From the NCBI RefSeq assembly GCF_023015985.1, contig NZ_JALKAO010000002.1, positions 62,001-126,000 of the forward strand: 64,000 bases of DNA, written 5' to 3'. The notes beneath the pieces are model-generated. The model had not been told where the DNA came from. It did not search any database and saw nothing but the letters and a program-made list of their open reading frames with translations. Source of the stretch: Marivita sp. S6314 (lineage in GTDB: Bacteria > Pseudomonadota > Alphaproteobacteria > Rhodobacterales > Rhodobacteraceae). The position numbers were made by a program, and so were the translations under genes. This document shows, piece by piece, positions 44,297 through 53,769 of this stretch (positions are counted from its first letter, which is position 1; each line of letters begins with the position of its first letter).

Positions 44297-45076
44297 GTGA
44301 CCAACGGCCCATTGCAGCTCACGCTTCGTGAATGGCGGCAGCATTTATTGCATCCGCTGACGCTTACGGCGCAGGCCGGGGTCACCGCTGTGCTGGCATT
44401 GGTGGGCCCTTTCGGAACACTCCTGTCGCTGTCCTTGCCGGAACGCGCTGCCTATTGGGGCCTGCTCGTGGTGGCGGGCTATGTGGTCGGATACGCGATC
44501 AGCTACGCCTTGCTGCGCAATTCCACCGATTCTTTTGCCCGGATCATGCGCGTGTGCATCGCCGGCGTGTTGACCGGCATCGCAATGAGCACACTGGTCA
44601 TCCTTCTGAACGCGGTTGTCTTCGGATTGCGGCCCACGTTGCCTGACCTGCCGATCAGTGTTGGAACCACGGTTGCGATCTCGATGATCGTCATGGCGGT
44701 GATTGATCTGTTTAACCGCCACCTGTCCGTCGCCCCGACACCGCCCCCGGCCCGCGACGAGGTGCCCCCGCTTCTTGATCGGCTGCCCTTTGACAAACGC
44801 GGGGCGCTGGTGGCGCTGTCTGTAGAAGATCACTACGTCCGCGTGCGGACGACAAACGGCGAAGACATGCTATTGATGCGACTGGCCGATGCGATCCGGG
44901 AAGTGGGCACAACCCCCGGCACACAAGTGCACCGGTCGCATTGGGCGGCGTTCGACCAGATCGCCAAAGTCACGAAACACAATGACCGCGCGACGCTAAC
45001 GATGAAAACCGGGCTTGATGTGCCGGTCAGCCGGTCAAACCTACCGAAATTGAAAGAGGCAGGGCTTTTGCCCTGA
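44297..45076 (+). CDS. Membrane-bound LytTR-type DNA-binding regulator
   Basis: 259 residues from GTG 44297 (AGGA eight bases ahead). Four membrane helices ([78 protein letters not shown]) are followed by a C-terminal LytTR domain: [63 protein letters not shown] membrane-anchored regulator without a receiver domain. Its divergent partner is a DUF2306 membrane protein. lipB follows five bases after its stop. Confidence 0.87.
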   Translation: MTNGPLQLTLREWRQHLLHPLTLTAQAGVTAVLALVGPFGTLLSLSLPERAAYWGLLVVAGYVVGYAISYALLRNSTDSFARIMRVCIAGVLTGIAMSTLVILLNAVVFGLRPTLPDLPISVGTTVAISMIVMAVIDLFNRHLSVAPTPPPARDEVPPLLDRLPFDKRGALVALSVEDHYVRVRTTNGEDMLLMRLADAIREVGTTPGTQVHRSHWAAFDQIAKVTKHNDRATLTMKTGLDVPVSRSNLPKLKEAGLLP

Positions 45077-45081
45077 ATGAC

Positions 45082-45774
45082 ATGGTTGAATGGCGAATCT
45101 CTGACGGTCTGACGGATTACGACGACGCGGTCGCAACGATGGAGGCGCGAGTCAACGCGATTGCGGCAGGTGAGGCGGACGAGCTGATCTGGTTGCTTGA
45201 ACATCCGCCGCTGTACACTGCGGGCACCAGTGCAGACCCGCAGGACCTCAAAGACCCCGACCGTTTTCCCGTTCACGCCACGAAACGCGGTGGGCAATAC
45301 ACCTATCACGGGCCCGGCCAGCGGGTGGTGTACACGCTCTTGAACGTCCGCGAACGCGGGCATGATGTACGGTGCTTCGTGCAGGATCTGGAAAACTGGG
45401 TGATTGCCACCTTGGGAGAGTTCGGCCTGACCGGCCATATCCGAGATGGTCGCGTGGGTGTCTGGATCGAACGCCCTGATCGGCCCAAACTTCCAAACGG
45501 TCAGGTTGCCGAAGATAAAATCGCAGCAATTGGCATCCGGATGCGCCGCTGGGTAAGCTTTCATGGCCTGTCGATCAATGTCGAACCGGATCTGAGCCAC
45601 TTCGACGGGATCGTGCCCTGTGGAATCACCGACTACGGCGTAACATCATTGGTCGATCTGGGCATGCCCGTGACGATGGCGGATGTGGACGTCGCCCTCA
45701 AGCGCAGTTTCGACACAACCATGCGCAGGACCACTGGTCAGCCACTGGCGTGTGACACGTCTCCACCAGCTTAG
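45082..45774 (+). CDS. lipB: Octanoyl-[acyl-carrier-protein]:protein N-octanoyltransferase
   Basis: 230 residues. LipB signature [19 protein letters not shown], catalytic Lys146 in [11 protein letters not shown] and Cys180 in [12 protein letters not shown] form the expected Lys-Cys dyad. Transfers octanoate from ACP to lipoyl domains in the first step of lipoate assembly. The short gap after the LytTR gene suggests at least partial co-transcription, although the functions are unrelated. Confidence 0.95.
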   Translation: MVEWRISDGLTDYDDAVATMEARVNAIAAGEADELIWLLEHPPLYTAGTSADPQDLKDPDRFPVHATKRGGQYTYHGPGQRVVYTLLNVRERGHDVRCFVQDLENWVIATLGEFGLTGHIRDGRVGVWIERPDRPKLPNGQVAEDKIAAIGIRMRRWVSFHGLSINVEPDLSHFDGIVPCGITDYGVTSLVDLGMPVTMADVDVALKRSFDTTMRRTTGQPLACDTSPPA

Positions 45775-46175
45775 CCCTTCACAGATTTGCGACGCGACGT
45801 GGGTCCCGTAAGGGTCGAAAAAGCCTCCGGGCATGGAACGGAGGGGCGCCTGACGCTTTGAATCACCGCAAGAAAAGATGTTGCGGCAGGACGTGGATGG
45901 CCCCGTAAAGGGCAGAAAAATTGCTCCTGCCAGACCCACAAAATTTTGGTCAAATTCACGATTTTGCATGAATAATCATAGTCAAATAATTGAAATAGTT
46001 CGAACAATTCCTACAAGTAGTCGCCTGCTGCAACTTTCGAACTGCGACAATAAAGTTTGATCTACGTCAATTACATCCGTTGCTGACAACACGCCGACCT
46101 CTTACAACGGCGTGGGAACAAAGGTGCAGCCTGTAAGAGCTGTGCCTTATCGACAGTCACATTCAGGAGGCAGAT
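45775..46175. other. 401-bp intergenic region upstream of ctaD
   Basis: No convincing coding frame on either strand. A weak hairpin (CCTCCG / CGGAGG, 45824-45844) follows lipB. The region from about 45940 is AT-rich compared with its surroundings. An FNR-like box (46057-46070) and the ctaD ribosome-binding site AGGAGG five bases before ATG 46176 are present. Likely the ctaD promoter and leader. Confidence 0.6.
46057..46070. promoter_or_regulatory. FNR/FnrL-like box upstream of ctaD
   Basis: TTGATctacGTCAA matches the CRP/FNR consensus TTGAT-N4-ATCAA at nine of ten positions. Its centre is about 113 bp before the ctaD start. In related alphaproteobacteria FnrL adjusts terminal oxidase genes to oxygen, so a role in oxygen-dependent ctaD control is plausible. 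Confidence 0.6.
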
Positions 46176-47849
46176 ATGGCAGACGCCGCCATTCACGGCC
46201 ACGAACACGAGGACAACCGCGGGTTCTTTACGCGCTGGTTCATGTCCACAAACCACAAAGACATCGGGATTTTGTACCTGATTGCAGCCGGTCTTGCCGG
46301 TTTCATCTCGGTTGCCTTCACCGTTTACATGCGCATGGAGCTGATGAACCCCGGGGTTCAGTACATGTGTATGGAAGGTGCACGTTTGACCGCCGCTGCG
46401 GTTGGCGATTGTACGCCGAACGGCCACCTTTGGAACGTTTTGATCACCGGTCACGGCATCCTGATGATGTTCTTCGTGGTGATCCCGGCCCTGTTCGGGG
46501 GTTTCGGCAACTACTTCATGCCCTTGCAGATCGGCGCGCCGGACATGGCGTTCCCGCGTCTGAACAACCTGTCTTTCTGGCTCTTTGTTGCGGGTACGAC
46601 GCTGGCGATCTGTTCGGTTTTTGCACCGGGCGGCAACGGTCAGCTTGGCTCTGGGGTGGGCTGGGTGCTCTATCCGCCGCTGTCGACCAATGAAGGCGGC
46701 ATGTCGATGGACCTTGCGATCTTCGCGGTCCACGTGTCGGGTGCCTCTTCGATCCTTGGTGCGATCAACGTCATCACCACCTTCCTGAACATGCGCGCAC
46801 CGGGCATGACGCTGTTCAAGGTGCCGCTGTTCGCATGGTCGATCTTTGTCACAGCCTGGCTGATCCTTCTGGCTCTGCCGGTTCTGGCGGGTGCGATCAC
46901 CATGCTGCTCACCGACCGTAACTTCGGGACAACCTTCTTTGACCCCGCAGGCGGTGGTGACCCGGTTCTCTACCAGCACATCCTGTGGTTCTTTGGCCAC
47001 CCGGAAGTGTACATCGTGATCCTGCCGGGCTTTGGCATCATCAGCCACGTGATCGCAACCTTCAGCCGCAAGCCGGTCTTTGGCTACCTGCCAATGGTCT
47101 GGGCGATCATCGCGATTGGTGCTCTGGGCTTCGTCGTGTGGGCGCACCACATGTACACCGTGGGTATGTCGCTGACACAGCAGTCCTACTTCATGTTGGC
47201 CACCATGGTGATCGCGGTGCCAACAGGGGTGAAGATCTTCAGCTGGATCGCCACCATGTGGGGCGGCTCGATCGAGTTCAAAACGCCGATGCTCTGGGCC
47301 TTTGGGTTCCTCTTCCTCTTCACCGTTGGTGGTGTGACCGGCATCGTTCTGTCACAGGCTGGCGTGGACCGTGCATACCACGACACGTACTACGTGGTTG
47401 CCCACTTCCACTACGTGATGAGCCTGGGTGCGGTGTTTGCGATCTTTGCGGGGATCTACTTCTACTTCCCGAAGATGACCGGCAAGATGTACCCGGAATG
47501 GGCAGGCAAGCTGCACTTCTGGACCTTCTTCATCGGCACAAACATCACGTTCTTCCCGCAGCACTTCCTGGGCCGTCAGGGTATGCCACGGCGCTATATT
47601 GACTACCCTGAAGCATTTGCCTTCTGGAACTATGTCTCAAGCTGGGGTGCGTTCCTGTCCTTTGCATCGTTCCTGTTCTTCATCGGTGTGATCATCTGGA
47701 GCCTTGCCAAGGGTCGTGCGGAAACCGCGAAGAACCCATGGAATGAGTACGCGGACACGCTGGAGTGGACCCTGCCGTCCCCTCCCCCGGAGCACACCTT
47801 CGAGCAGCTTCCAAAGCGCGAAGACTGGGAAAAGACACACGCGCACTAA
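46176..47849 (+). CDS. ctaD: Cytochrome c oxidase subunit I (aa3 type)
   Basis: 557 residues, twelve membrane helices. Heme-copper motifs: HGILMMFF (heme a ligand helix), [20 protein letters not shown] (CuB His and crosslinked Tyr), [13 protein letters not shown] (CuB His pair region) and [10 protein letters not shown] (heme a/a3 His pair). The N-terminus [13 protein letters not shown] is standard. Reduces O2 to water with proton pumping in the inner membrane. It stands alone here: subunits II and III are not adjacent, which is common in Rhodobacteraceae. A strong terminator follows. Confidence 0.97.
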   Translation: MADAAIHGHEHEDNRGFFTRWFMSTNHKDIGILYLIAAGLAGFISVAFTVYMRMELMNPGVQYMCMEGARLTAAAVGDCTPNGHLWNVLITGHGILMMFFVVIPALFGGFGNYFMPLQIGAPDMAFPRLNNLSFWLFVAGTTLAICSVFAPGGNGQLGSGVGWVLYPPLSTNEGGMSMDLAIFAVHVSGASSILGAINVITTFLNMRAPGMTLFKVPLFAWSIFVTAWLILLALPVLAGAITMLLTDRNFGTTFFDPAGGGDPVLYQHILWFFGHPEVYIVILPGFGIISHVIATFSRKPVFGYLPMVWAIIAIGALGFVVWAHHMYTVGMSLTQQSYFMLATMVIAVPTGVKIFSWIATMWGGSIEFKTPMLWAFGFLFLFTVGGVTGIVLSQAGVDRAYHDTYYVVAHFHYVMSLGAVFAIFAGIYFYFPKMTGKMYPEWAGKLHFWTFFIGTNITFFPQHFLGRQGMPRRYIDYPEAFAFWNYVSSWGAFLSFASFLFFIGVIIWSLAKGRAETAKNPWNEYADTLEWTLPSPPPEHTFEQLPKREDWEKTHAH

Positions 47850-47870
47850 ACGGCGTGATCTGAACTCCGA

Positions 47871-47904
47871 AAAAGGCCCCAGCACAGTTCTGGGGCCTTT
47901 TTTT
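47871..47904 (+). terminator. Rho-independent terminator of ctaD
   Basis: AAAAGGCCCCAG pairs with CTGGGGCCTTTT around a 7-nt loop, followed by a run of T to 47904. A strong intrinsic terminator 21 bp after the ctaD stop. Confidence 0.92.
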
Positions 47905-47948
47905 CATCGCCAGGCGCATTACCATCCTGTTCACCCGTCAACACCGAT

Positions 47949-48446
47949 ATGCACATGCCCTACACCTGGACCAAAGACGCGGCCGATACGTCCGAACTTC
48001 GGCTGTGGCCTCACAGATCTCTGCCCGCCCACGGGTTCGCCGCGACCATTCTGGGCATCTTCACGCTCTCCACGATCCCGCTTTATGGTTTGATTGGGAC
48101 GGTTCTGCTGTGGGGGGTGCTGCCTTTCATGCTGCTTGCCTTGGGTGCGATGTGGTACGCGCTGCAACGCAACAACCGCGATCTGGACATCATCGAGGTG
48201 CTTACCCTGACACCTGACGATCTGCACCTGACCCGTCAGACCCGCAAAGGCGACGCGCAGGAATGGCGGTGCAACCCCTATTGGACGCAGGTGAACATGC
48301 ATCAAAAGGGCGGCCCCGTGCCCCATTATGTCACGCTGTCCGGTGCCGGAAGAGAGGTTGAGATCGGCGCGTTTCTGAGCGAAGACGAACGTAAGTCGCT
48401 TTACGCAGAGCTCGATGAAAAGGTTCGGCGCATCGCCCGCCCCTGA
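47949..48446 (+). CDS. DUF2244 integral membrane protein
   Basis: 165 residues. LWPHRSLPAHGFAATILGIF and the two hydrophobic segments (about residues 28-75) are followed by a soluble domain with LTLTPDDLHLTRQTRKGDAQEW and CNPYWTQVNMHQKGGPVPHYV, the DUF2244 pattern. Often found near respiratory or ctaD genes in alphaproteobacteria; function unknown. ATG 47949 and ATG 47955 are both possible starts. Confidence 0.82.
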   Translation: MHMPYTWTKDAADTSELRLWPHRSLPAHGFAATILGIFTLSTIPLYGLIGTVLLWGVLPFMLLALGAMWYALQRNNRDLDIIEVLTLTPDDLHLTRQTRKGDAQEWRCNPYWTQVNMHQKGGPVPHYVTLSGAGREVEIGAFLSEDERKSLYAELDEKVRRIARP

Positions 48447-48457
48447 TCCGAGGCCCC

Positions 48458-49360
48458 ATGGCACAGGTACCCGCCGTTCCAAAGCTCAAACGCGCGCAGC
48501 ATTTGCTGCGGGCCTCCGTGTTCGGCAATCATGCCCCAACCCCGGATATGGTCGCGTCTGAAAAAACCGCGCTTGCACTGCGCGCAATCGGCATCGAACA
48601 GCAAACGTCCGAGCAGGTCACCTTCCTCATTCCGCTTGTCGGACCGCATCATGTGGGCGACTGGCCCGCCGTCGTGGCACGGCTGGCAACCACGCTTCAA
48701 ACCTTTATCATGCAGGACAATCCGAACTGGATCGCGGCGGTGTGTTGTCAGGAGAAACCGGATCTTCCCGACGATCCGCGTATCGTGTTTGTCCCGTTTG
48801 ACGACCCTGCGCCCGGAAATGACAAGTGGCGCAAGCTGCGGGTCCTGGGCGAAACGCTCCGACGTTTGGTTCAGCGTCCGGGTTACGTGATGTCCTTTGA
48901 TGCCGACGATCTGTTGCGGCAAGGCGTCGTGTCCGAAATGCTCCGGCGGCAAAAACCGGGGGGGTACCTTGTGCAATCCGGGCTTGTGATGGATGTCAGC
49001 ACCGGTGACATCGCTCTTGCCGATAGGCGCAGTTTCAGCGCGCCGATGCGCAAACCGTTCTGGAAGCTCTGCGGAAGCTGTGCCGCGCTCTACCATGCGC
49101 CAAATGAACACGCCTCAACCCGGTTCCTCACCGAGATGACCCAGCACGAACACAGGATGTTTCCCTATCTGGCCAAATTGGCCGGGCAATCGCTTGCTCC
49201 GCTCTCGCAACCCAGTGTGCTTTACATGCTGAACCACGGCGAAAACTTTGGCGCGCGGCGTGGGCGCGTGGGATACAAGACGCGGTTTGTCCAACGTTAC
49301 AAGATCACCGATGACGACCGGCTACACACCATTCGAGCCGATTTCGCGCTTGCGCCTTAG
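48458..49360 (+). CDS. Putative GT-A-fold glycosyltransferase
   Basis: 300 residues. VTFLIPLVGPHHVGDWPAVV begins a nucleotide-binding Rossmann-like core, and YVMSFDADDLLRQGVV contains a DxD-type metal/nucleotide-sugar motif (DADD). No membrane segment or signal peptide. Strict family membership is not clear: the acceptor-side half (SFSAPMRKPFWKLCGSC...) is not one I recognise. Starts 11 bp after the DUF2244 gene on the same strand. Confidence 0.65.
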   Translation: MAQVPAVPKLKRAQHLLRASVFGNHAPTPDMVASEKTALALRAIGIEQQTSEQVTFLIPLVGPHHVGDWPAVVARLATTLQTFIMQDNPNWIAAVCCQEKPDLPDDPRIVFVPFDDPAPGNDKWRKLRVLGETLRRLVQRPGYVMSFDADDLLRQGVVSEMLRRQKPGGYLVQSGLVMDVSTGDIALADRRSFSAPMRKPFWKLCGSCAALYHAPNEHASTRFLTEMTQHEHRMFPYLAKLAGQSLAPLSQPSVLYMLNHGENFGARRGRVGYKTRFVQRYKITDDDRLHTIRADFALAP

Positions 49361-49366
49361 GCTCCG

Positions 49367-49831
49367 CTAGGCGTTCGCCAACCGGTCCTTGACCATCGGG
49401 CCCACGGCCCCGAAATCCATCTGACCAGTGTATTTCGCCTTGAGCGCGCCCATCACGCGGCCCATGTCGCGGATCGAAGACGCGCCCGTTTCCGACACAG
49501 CCGTGTCGATGGCACTGACGACCTCGTCATCCGACAGTTTTCGCGGCAGAAACTCTTCTATGATGGTGATCTCGGACAGTTCGCGTTCTGCCAGATCAAG
49601 CCGCCCCGCCTCTTCATAGGTCTTGGCCGTGTCCTTGCGCTGCTTTACCATTTTGCCAAGAATACCAAGCACTTCATCGTCGCCGACACCATCCTCAACG
49701 CCCTCCCCGCGGGCGGCAATGTCGCGGTCCTTGATCGCCGCATTGATCAGCCGAAGCGTCGAGAGACGCGCGCTGTCCTTGTCGCGCATGGCCTGTTTGA
49801 TCGACGAAGTGATCCGAGTGCGAAGGTCCAT
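49367..49831 (-). CDS. GatB/YqeY domain protein
   Basis: 154 residues. MDLRTRITSSIKQAMRDKDS, LRLINAAIKDRDIAARGEG, EITIIEEFLPRKLSDDEV and DMGRVMGALKAKYTGQMDFG are the YqeY-family landmarks. It resembles the tail domain of GatB that contacts tRNA, but as a free protein its role is unsettled. Divergent from carA, an arrangement common in Rhodobacteraceae. Confidence 0.92.
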   Translation of the reverse strand: MDLRTRITSSIKQAMRDKDSARLSTLRLINAAIKDRDIAARGEGVEDGVGDDEVLGILGKMVKQRKDTAKTYEEAGRLDLAERELSEITIIEEFLPRKLSDDEVVSAIDTAVSETGASSIRDMGRVMGALKAKYTGQMDFGAVGPMVKDRLANA

Positions 49832-49951
49832 GATGTCCCATCCTCATGGTTAAACGAGCGGGCACAGTACGAAAGCTGGCTGCAAGACGCAAGCTCTTGC
49901 AGGAACAGCTAAACCACTGAATTCAAACAATAACGCAATTTCAACCTTCCC

Positions 49952-49980
49952 TTGACCGCAGGCCGACACAGCCGTAGGTT
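49952..49980 (+). promoter_or_regulatory. Candidate sigma-70-type promoter for carA
   Basis: TTGACC (49952-49957) and TAGGTT (49975-49980) with 17-bp spacing, 30 bp upstream of the carA ATG at 50011. A reasonable match to alphaproteobacterial housekeeping promoters, found by eye only. Confidence 0.4.
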
Positions 49981-50010
49981 CCGGCAGATTTTACCCATCG
50001 GAGTCGCGCC

Positions 50011-51180
50011 ATGTCCCAGCTTTCAAACGACACACCGACGGCATGCCTCGCGCTGGCGGATGGCACGGTTTTCTACGGTCAGGGCTTCGGGGCCACGGGC
50101 ACATCGGTGGCCGAACTGTGCTTCAACACCGCGATGACCGGCTATCAGGAAATCATGACCGACCCGTCCTACGCCGGACAGATCGTCACCTTCACATTCC
50201 CCCATATCGGCAATGTTGGCGTCAATCCGGACGACGATGAAACGGCCGATCCTGTGGCCGAAGGCATGGTGGTGAAATGGATGCCGACGCAAAGTTCGAA
50301 CTGGCGCGCCGTGCAGGAACTGAGCGATTGGCTGGCCGCCCGTGGACGGATCGCAATCGGGGGGATCGACACGCGCCGCCTGACCCGCGCAATCCGGCAG
50401 CAGGGCGCGCCGCATGTCGCGTTGGAGCACAATCCGGACGGTAAATTCGACATCGCCGCGTTGGTCGAAAAAGCCCGCGGATTCCCTGGGCTGGAAGGCC
50501 TGGACCTTGCCAAGGACGTCACCTGCGCGCAGTCCTATCGCTGGGACGAAATGCGGTGGGCCTGGCCTGAAGGCTACAGCCGCCAGACAAACCCGCAGCA
50601 CAAGGTCGTCGCCATCGACTATGGTGCGAAACGCAACATCCTGCGCTGCCTTGCCAGCGCCGGATGTGATGTCACGGTTCTGCCCGCCTCCGCGACGGCG
50701 GAAGAGGTTTTGGCCCACAACCCGGACGGTGTATTCCTGTCCAACGGCCCAGGCGACCCGGCCGCAACCGGCGCGTATGCGGTGCCGATGATCCAGCACA
50801 TCCTGACCGAAACCAACCTGCCGATGTTCGGCATTTGCCTGGGCCACCAGATGCTGGCGCTTGCTTTGGGCGCAAAGACAATCAAGATGAACCACGGCCA
50901 CCACGGGGCGAACCATCCGGTCAAGGACATGGACACCGGCAAGGTCGAGATCACGTCGATGAACCATGGCTTTGCGGTCGACAGCCAAACCCTGCCTGAC
51001 GGCGTTGTGGAGACCCATGTGTCGCTGTTTGACGGGTCCAATTGCGGGATCCGCATGTCGGACCGCCCGGTGTTTTCGGTTCAGCAACACCCCGAAGCCA
51101 GCCCCGGTCCGCAGGACAGCTATTACCTGTTTGAACGCTTCGCCGCGTCGATGGCCGACGCGAAAGCCGTGTCCGCCTGA
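50011..51180 (+). CDS. carA: Carbamoyl-phosphate synthase small (glutaminase) subunit
   Basis: 389 residues from ATG 50011 (GGAG seven bases upstream). N-terminal CarA domain: CFNTAMTGYQEIMTDPSYAG. The C-terminal class I glutamine amidotransferase has the nucleophile Cys276 in FGICLGHQMLALALG and the catalytic His/Glu in FSVQQHPEASPGPQDS. Hydrolyses glutamine and channels ammonia to CarB for arginine and pyrimidine synthesis. carB is not adjacent. Confidence 0.97.
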   Translation: MSQLSNDTPTACLALADGTVFYGQGFGATGTSVAELCFNTAMTGYQEIMTDPSYAGQIVTFTFPHIGNVGVNPDDDETADPVAEGMVVKWMPTQSSNWRAVQELSDWLAARGRIAIGGIDTRRLTRAIRQQGAPHVALEHNPDGKFDIAALVEKARGFPGLEGLDLAKDVTCAQSYRWDEMRWAWPEGYSRQTNPQHKVVAIDYGAKRNILRCLASAGCDVTVLPASATAEEVLAHNPDGVFLSNGPGDPAATGAYAVPMIQHILTETNLPMFGICLGHQMLALALGAKTIKMNHGHHGANHPVKDMDTGKVEITSMNHGFAVDSQTLPDGVVETHVSLFDGSNCGIRMSDRPVFSVQQHPEASPGPQDSYYLFERFAASMADAKAVSA

Positions 51181-51199
51181 CCCGCGTTAACAACCGCTT

Positions 51200-51214
51200 A
51201 ACCGTTTAACGGTT
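51200..51214 (+). terminator. Weak hairpin after carA
   Basis: AACCGT / ACGGTT with a 3-nt loop, followed by TATTAC, 20 bp downstream of the carA stop. The stem is short and the T-run poor, so read-through into the glycosyltransferase gene at 51245 is possible. Confidence 0.25.
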
Positions 51215-51244
51215 TATTACCCCCGGACCGCATCCGAGGGGCTT

Positions 51245-53026
51245 ATGGCGCAGAACACATCACCGATCGCTGATTTGCCCTTCGTGCAACCGCGTCGGTC
51301 TACACCTGCAAGCGACCCCACCGAACGCACGGTGCAAAGCGCAACACGTCTGGCCGTCAAGGCCCGACGGCTTGATCCGATCACCAACCCGCCTGATCCT
51401 GATGTGTGCGATCGCTTGCCACCAGAATTCTGCATCGAACACCGGGTCCTGCCATGGGGACGGCTGGGACAGGCGCTGCTTGTTGGTACAGCCCATGAAG
51501 GTGACCGCACCCAATTGCGGGATATGTTGGAACATCAACTGGGCCCGATCCTGTTTGGCGATGCAAGCGAAGCGGATATCCATGACTTTGTCACCGCGCG
51601 CCACGCCGACAGGCTGGCCGAATTGGCGGAACGCCAGGTGCCCGATGATCTGAGCTGCCGGGACATCAACAAGCTCACCTGGCGGCGCGGGATCATGGCC
51701 AGCCTGTTCTTTGGCGTGTGCATCGGCATCTTCTACGTCTTTCCGAATGCGTTTTTTGTCGGCATCACAGCCGTCGCTGTCACCAACCTGATTGCCTGCC
51801 TGATCTTCAAAATCTGCGTTTTTCTGGCGGGCTACAAGAAACCTCCGAAGATCGTCGTTGATGTCCCCTTGTCAGAGCGACCGGTGGTCAGCCTCATGGT
51901 GCCGATGTTCCGCGAAGCGGCCATCGCCAATACGCTGGTCCAGCGCCTGTCGCGCCTGACCTATCCCAAGTCCTTGCTGGACGTGGTTCTTGTGCTCGAA
52001 ACCAAGGACACGCAAACCAGACAAATGTTGGCCGCGCAATCTTTGCCAAGCTGGATGCGCGTGATCGAAGTGCCGGATGCCGATCTGAAAACCAAACCTC
52101 GGGCGCTGAACTATGCACTGAAATACACGCGCGGCGATATCATTGGCATTCTGGATGCCGAAGATGCCCCCGCCACCGACCAGATCGAACGCGTGGTCGA
52201 TGCCTTTCACGCGGCCCCCAAGGACGTGGTCTGCGCGCAGGGCATTCTTGATTTCTACAACCCGCACGCAAACTGGGTCTCCAGGTGCTTTACCATCGAA
52301 TACGCCACATGGTTCCGCATCGTGCTGGCCGGGGCTGCGCGCCTTGGCTTTCCCATCCCGCTTGGCGGCACAACCGTGTTCATCCGCAGGTTTGCGCTTC
52401 AGCATGTCGGCGGCTGGGACGCTCACAACGTCACGGAAGACGCTGATCTCGGCATCCGGCTGGCGCGGTTCGGGTATAAAACGATCCTCTTGCCGACCGT
52501 CACCCGCGAAGAAGCCAACAACCGCGTGATCCCGTGGATCAAGCAACGGTCCCGCTGGCTCAAGGGGTATATGATCACCTACCGTGTCCACATGCGGCGA
52601 CCCTGGCGCTTGCTTAAGGATCTTGGCCCACGCAAGTTTCTGGGGTTTCAGTTCTTCTTCCTGACCACGATTTTGCAATTCACCCTGGCGCCGGCGCTCT
52701 GGTCTTTCTGGTTGGTCTGTTTCGGCATCGCGACGCCCTTTACCGAAATCCTGCCAAACGGGGTGACAGGAGGCCTTCTGGGCCTCTTTCTTTTTGCCGA
52801 ACTGGTTTCCTTGCTGATCGGATTTGTGGCCGTCGCCCGCACGCAGCATGACAAGCTGATGCAGTGGGTGCCAATGATGATGTTCTATTTTCCGCTCGGG
52901 GTCTTTGCTGTCTACAAAGCCCTGTCAGAACTGGTGATAAAGCCATTCTACTGGGACAAGACCCAACACGGCGTGTCAGAACCCGACGTTATCGGCGGCG
53001 ACATTCACACGACGCACGAACCCTAA
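51245..53026 (+). CDS. Processive family-2 glycosyltransferase (cellulose-synthase-like) with N-terminal T2SSE-like domain
   Basis: 593 residues. Residues ~50-140 look like the N-terminal domain of GspE/PilB-type proteins (PPEFCIEHRVLPWGRLGQALLV). Two membrane helices follow (~155-200), then the GT2 core: VSLMVPMFREAAIANTLVQR, IGILDAEDAPATDQ (first DxD-type), HNVTEDADLGIRLARFGY (TED base) and IKQRSRWLKGYM (QxxRW). Four or so C-terminal membrane helices come last. QxxRW marks processive, beta-linked polymer synthases, so it probably makes an exopolysaccharide at the inner membrane. No synthase partner (BcsB, PilZ) is adjacent. The stop overlaps the convergent GntR gene. Confidence 0.85.
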   Translation: MAQNTSPIADLPFVQPRRSTPASDPTERTVQSATRLAVKARRLDPITNPPDPDVCDRLPPEFCIEHRVLPWGRLGQALLVGTAHEGDRTQLRDMLEHQLGPILFGDASEADIHDFVTARHADRLAELAERQVPDDLSCRDINKLTWRRGIMASLFFGVCIGIFYVFPNAFFVGITAVAVTNLIACLIFKICVFLAGYKKPPKIVVDVPLSERPVVSLMVPMFREAAIANTLVQRLSRLTYPKSLLDVVLVLETKDTQTRQMLAAQSLPSWMRVIEVPDADLKTKPRALNYALKYTRGDIIGILDAEDAPATDQIERVVDAFHAAPKDVVCAQGILDFYNPHANWVSRCFTIEYATWFRIVLAGAARLGFPIPLGGTTVFIRRFALQHVGGWDAHNVTEDADLGIRLARFGYKTILLPTVTREEANNRVIPWIKQRSRWLKGYMITYRVHMRRPWRLLKDLGPRKFLGFQFFFLTTILQFTLAPALWSFWLVCFGIATPFTEILPNGVTGGLLGLFLFAELVSLLIGFVAVARTQHDKLMQWVPMMMFYFPLGVFAVYKALSELVIKPFYWDKTQHGVSEPDVIGGDIHTTHEP

Positions 53027-53667
53027 TCTGACGTTTGCGAATCCAGCTTCAAACGGGTCACAAAGGCCACAGAAATGTGGTCACGCAGCGCTTGGTAAGC
53101 CGCGTCTTCGTCGCGCGCGGCGATCGCGTCCACGATTGCCTGATGCTCTGCCAAGGCAATCTCTCCCCGGCCATCTGCTGCCAGTGACGTGGTCGCCATC
53201 AGCGCCATGGAGCGGTGCACCAAATCTAGTTGCTGCACTAGAAACCGGTTATGCGACGCCAGATGTATCTGCTTGTGGAACCGTCGGTTGGCGCGCGCCA
53301 AAGCTGACGGGTCGTCCAGCAAGGCGCGATCATCGTCGACCATGCTGCGCAGCACCTCAACCTCTTCTTCGGTGGCGTGACGGGCCGCCAAACGCGCGGC
53401 CAGGCCTTCAAGTTCGGTGCGCACGACGTAGAGTTCCGCCATCTGGTTGTGGTCCAGCGATGCCACGATCAGTGACCGTCCGTCACGTGTGAGCAAAGAC
53501 TGCGTCTCCAGCCGTTGCAGCGCTTCGCGGATCGGCGTGCGCGACATGCCAAACCGTTCCGCCAGATCGCTTTCAACCAGCCGATCCCCGGGGCGGTACA
53601 CACCGACATCAATCGCCTCAAGGATCGAGGAATACGCGTCTTTCTGAGGCGCTTTTGCATCTTTCAT
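53023..53667 (-). CDS. GntR-family (FCD) transcriptional regulator
   Basis: 214 residues from ATG 53667, with AAAGGAAG upstream. Winged helix PGDRLVESDLAERFGMSRTP then IREALQRLE; the FCD domain has the usual metal/effector residues (RRFHKQIHLASHNRFLV, EHQAIVDAIAARD). It stands alone between convergent and divergent genes, so its target is not evident; the divergent pyrimidine nucleotidase-like gene is a candidate. Confidence 0.9.
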   Translation of the reverse strand: MKDAKAPQKDAYSSILEAIDVGVYRPGDRLVESDLAERFGMSRTPIREALQRLETQSLLTRDGRSLIVASLDHNQMAELYVVRTELEGLAARLAARHATEEEVEVLRSMVDDDRALLDDPSALARANRRFHKQIHLASHNRFLVQQLDLVHRSMALMATTSLAADGRGEIALAEHQAIVDAIAARDEDAAYQALRDHISVAFVTRLKLDSQTSD

Positions 53668-53769
53668 GTCGCGGCTTCCTTTCTGATTTGAAGAACGATA
53701 GCGCCCTCGGGACAAAAGACGCAAGCAACCCCATTGCCGCGCCGGTGTCGCGACCCTAGGTTGCCACGC

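Noticed and set aside
45824-45844. Terminator after lipB
   Set aside because: A 6-bp stem with no T-run is too weak to call as a separate terminator; noted only within the intergenic entry.
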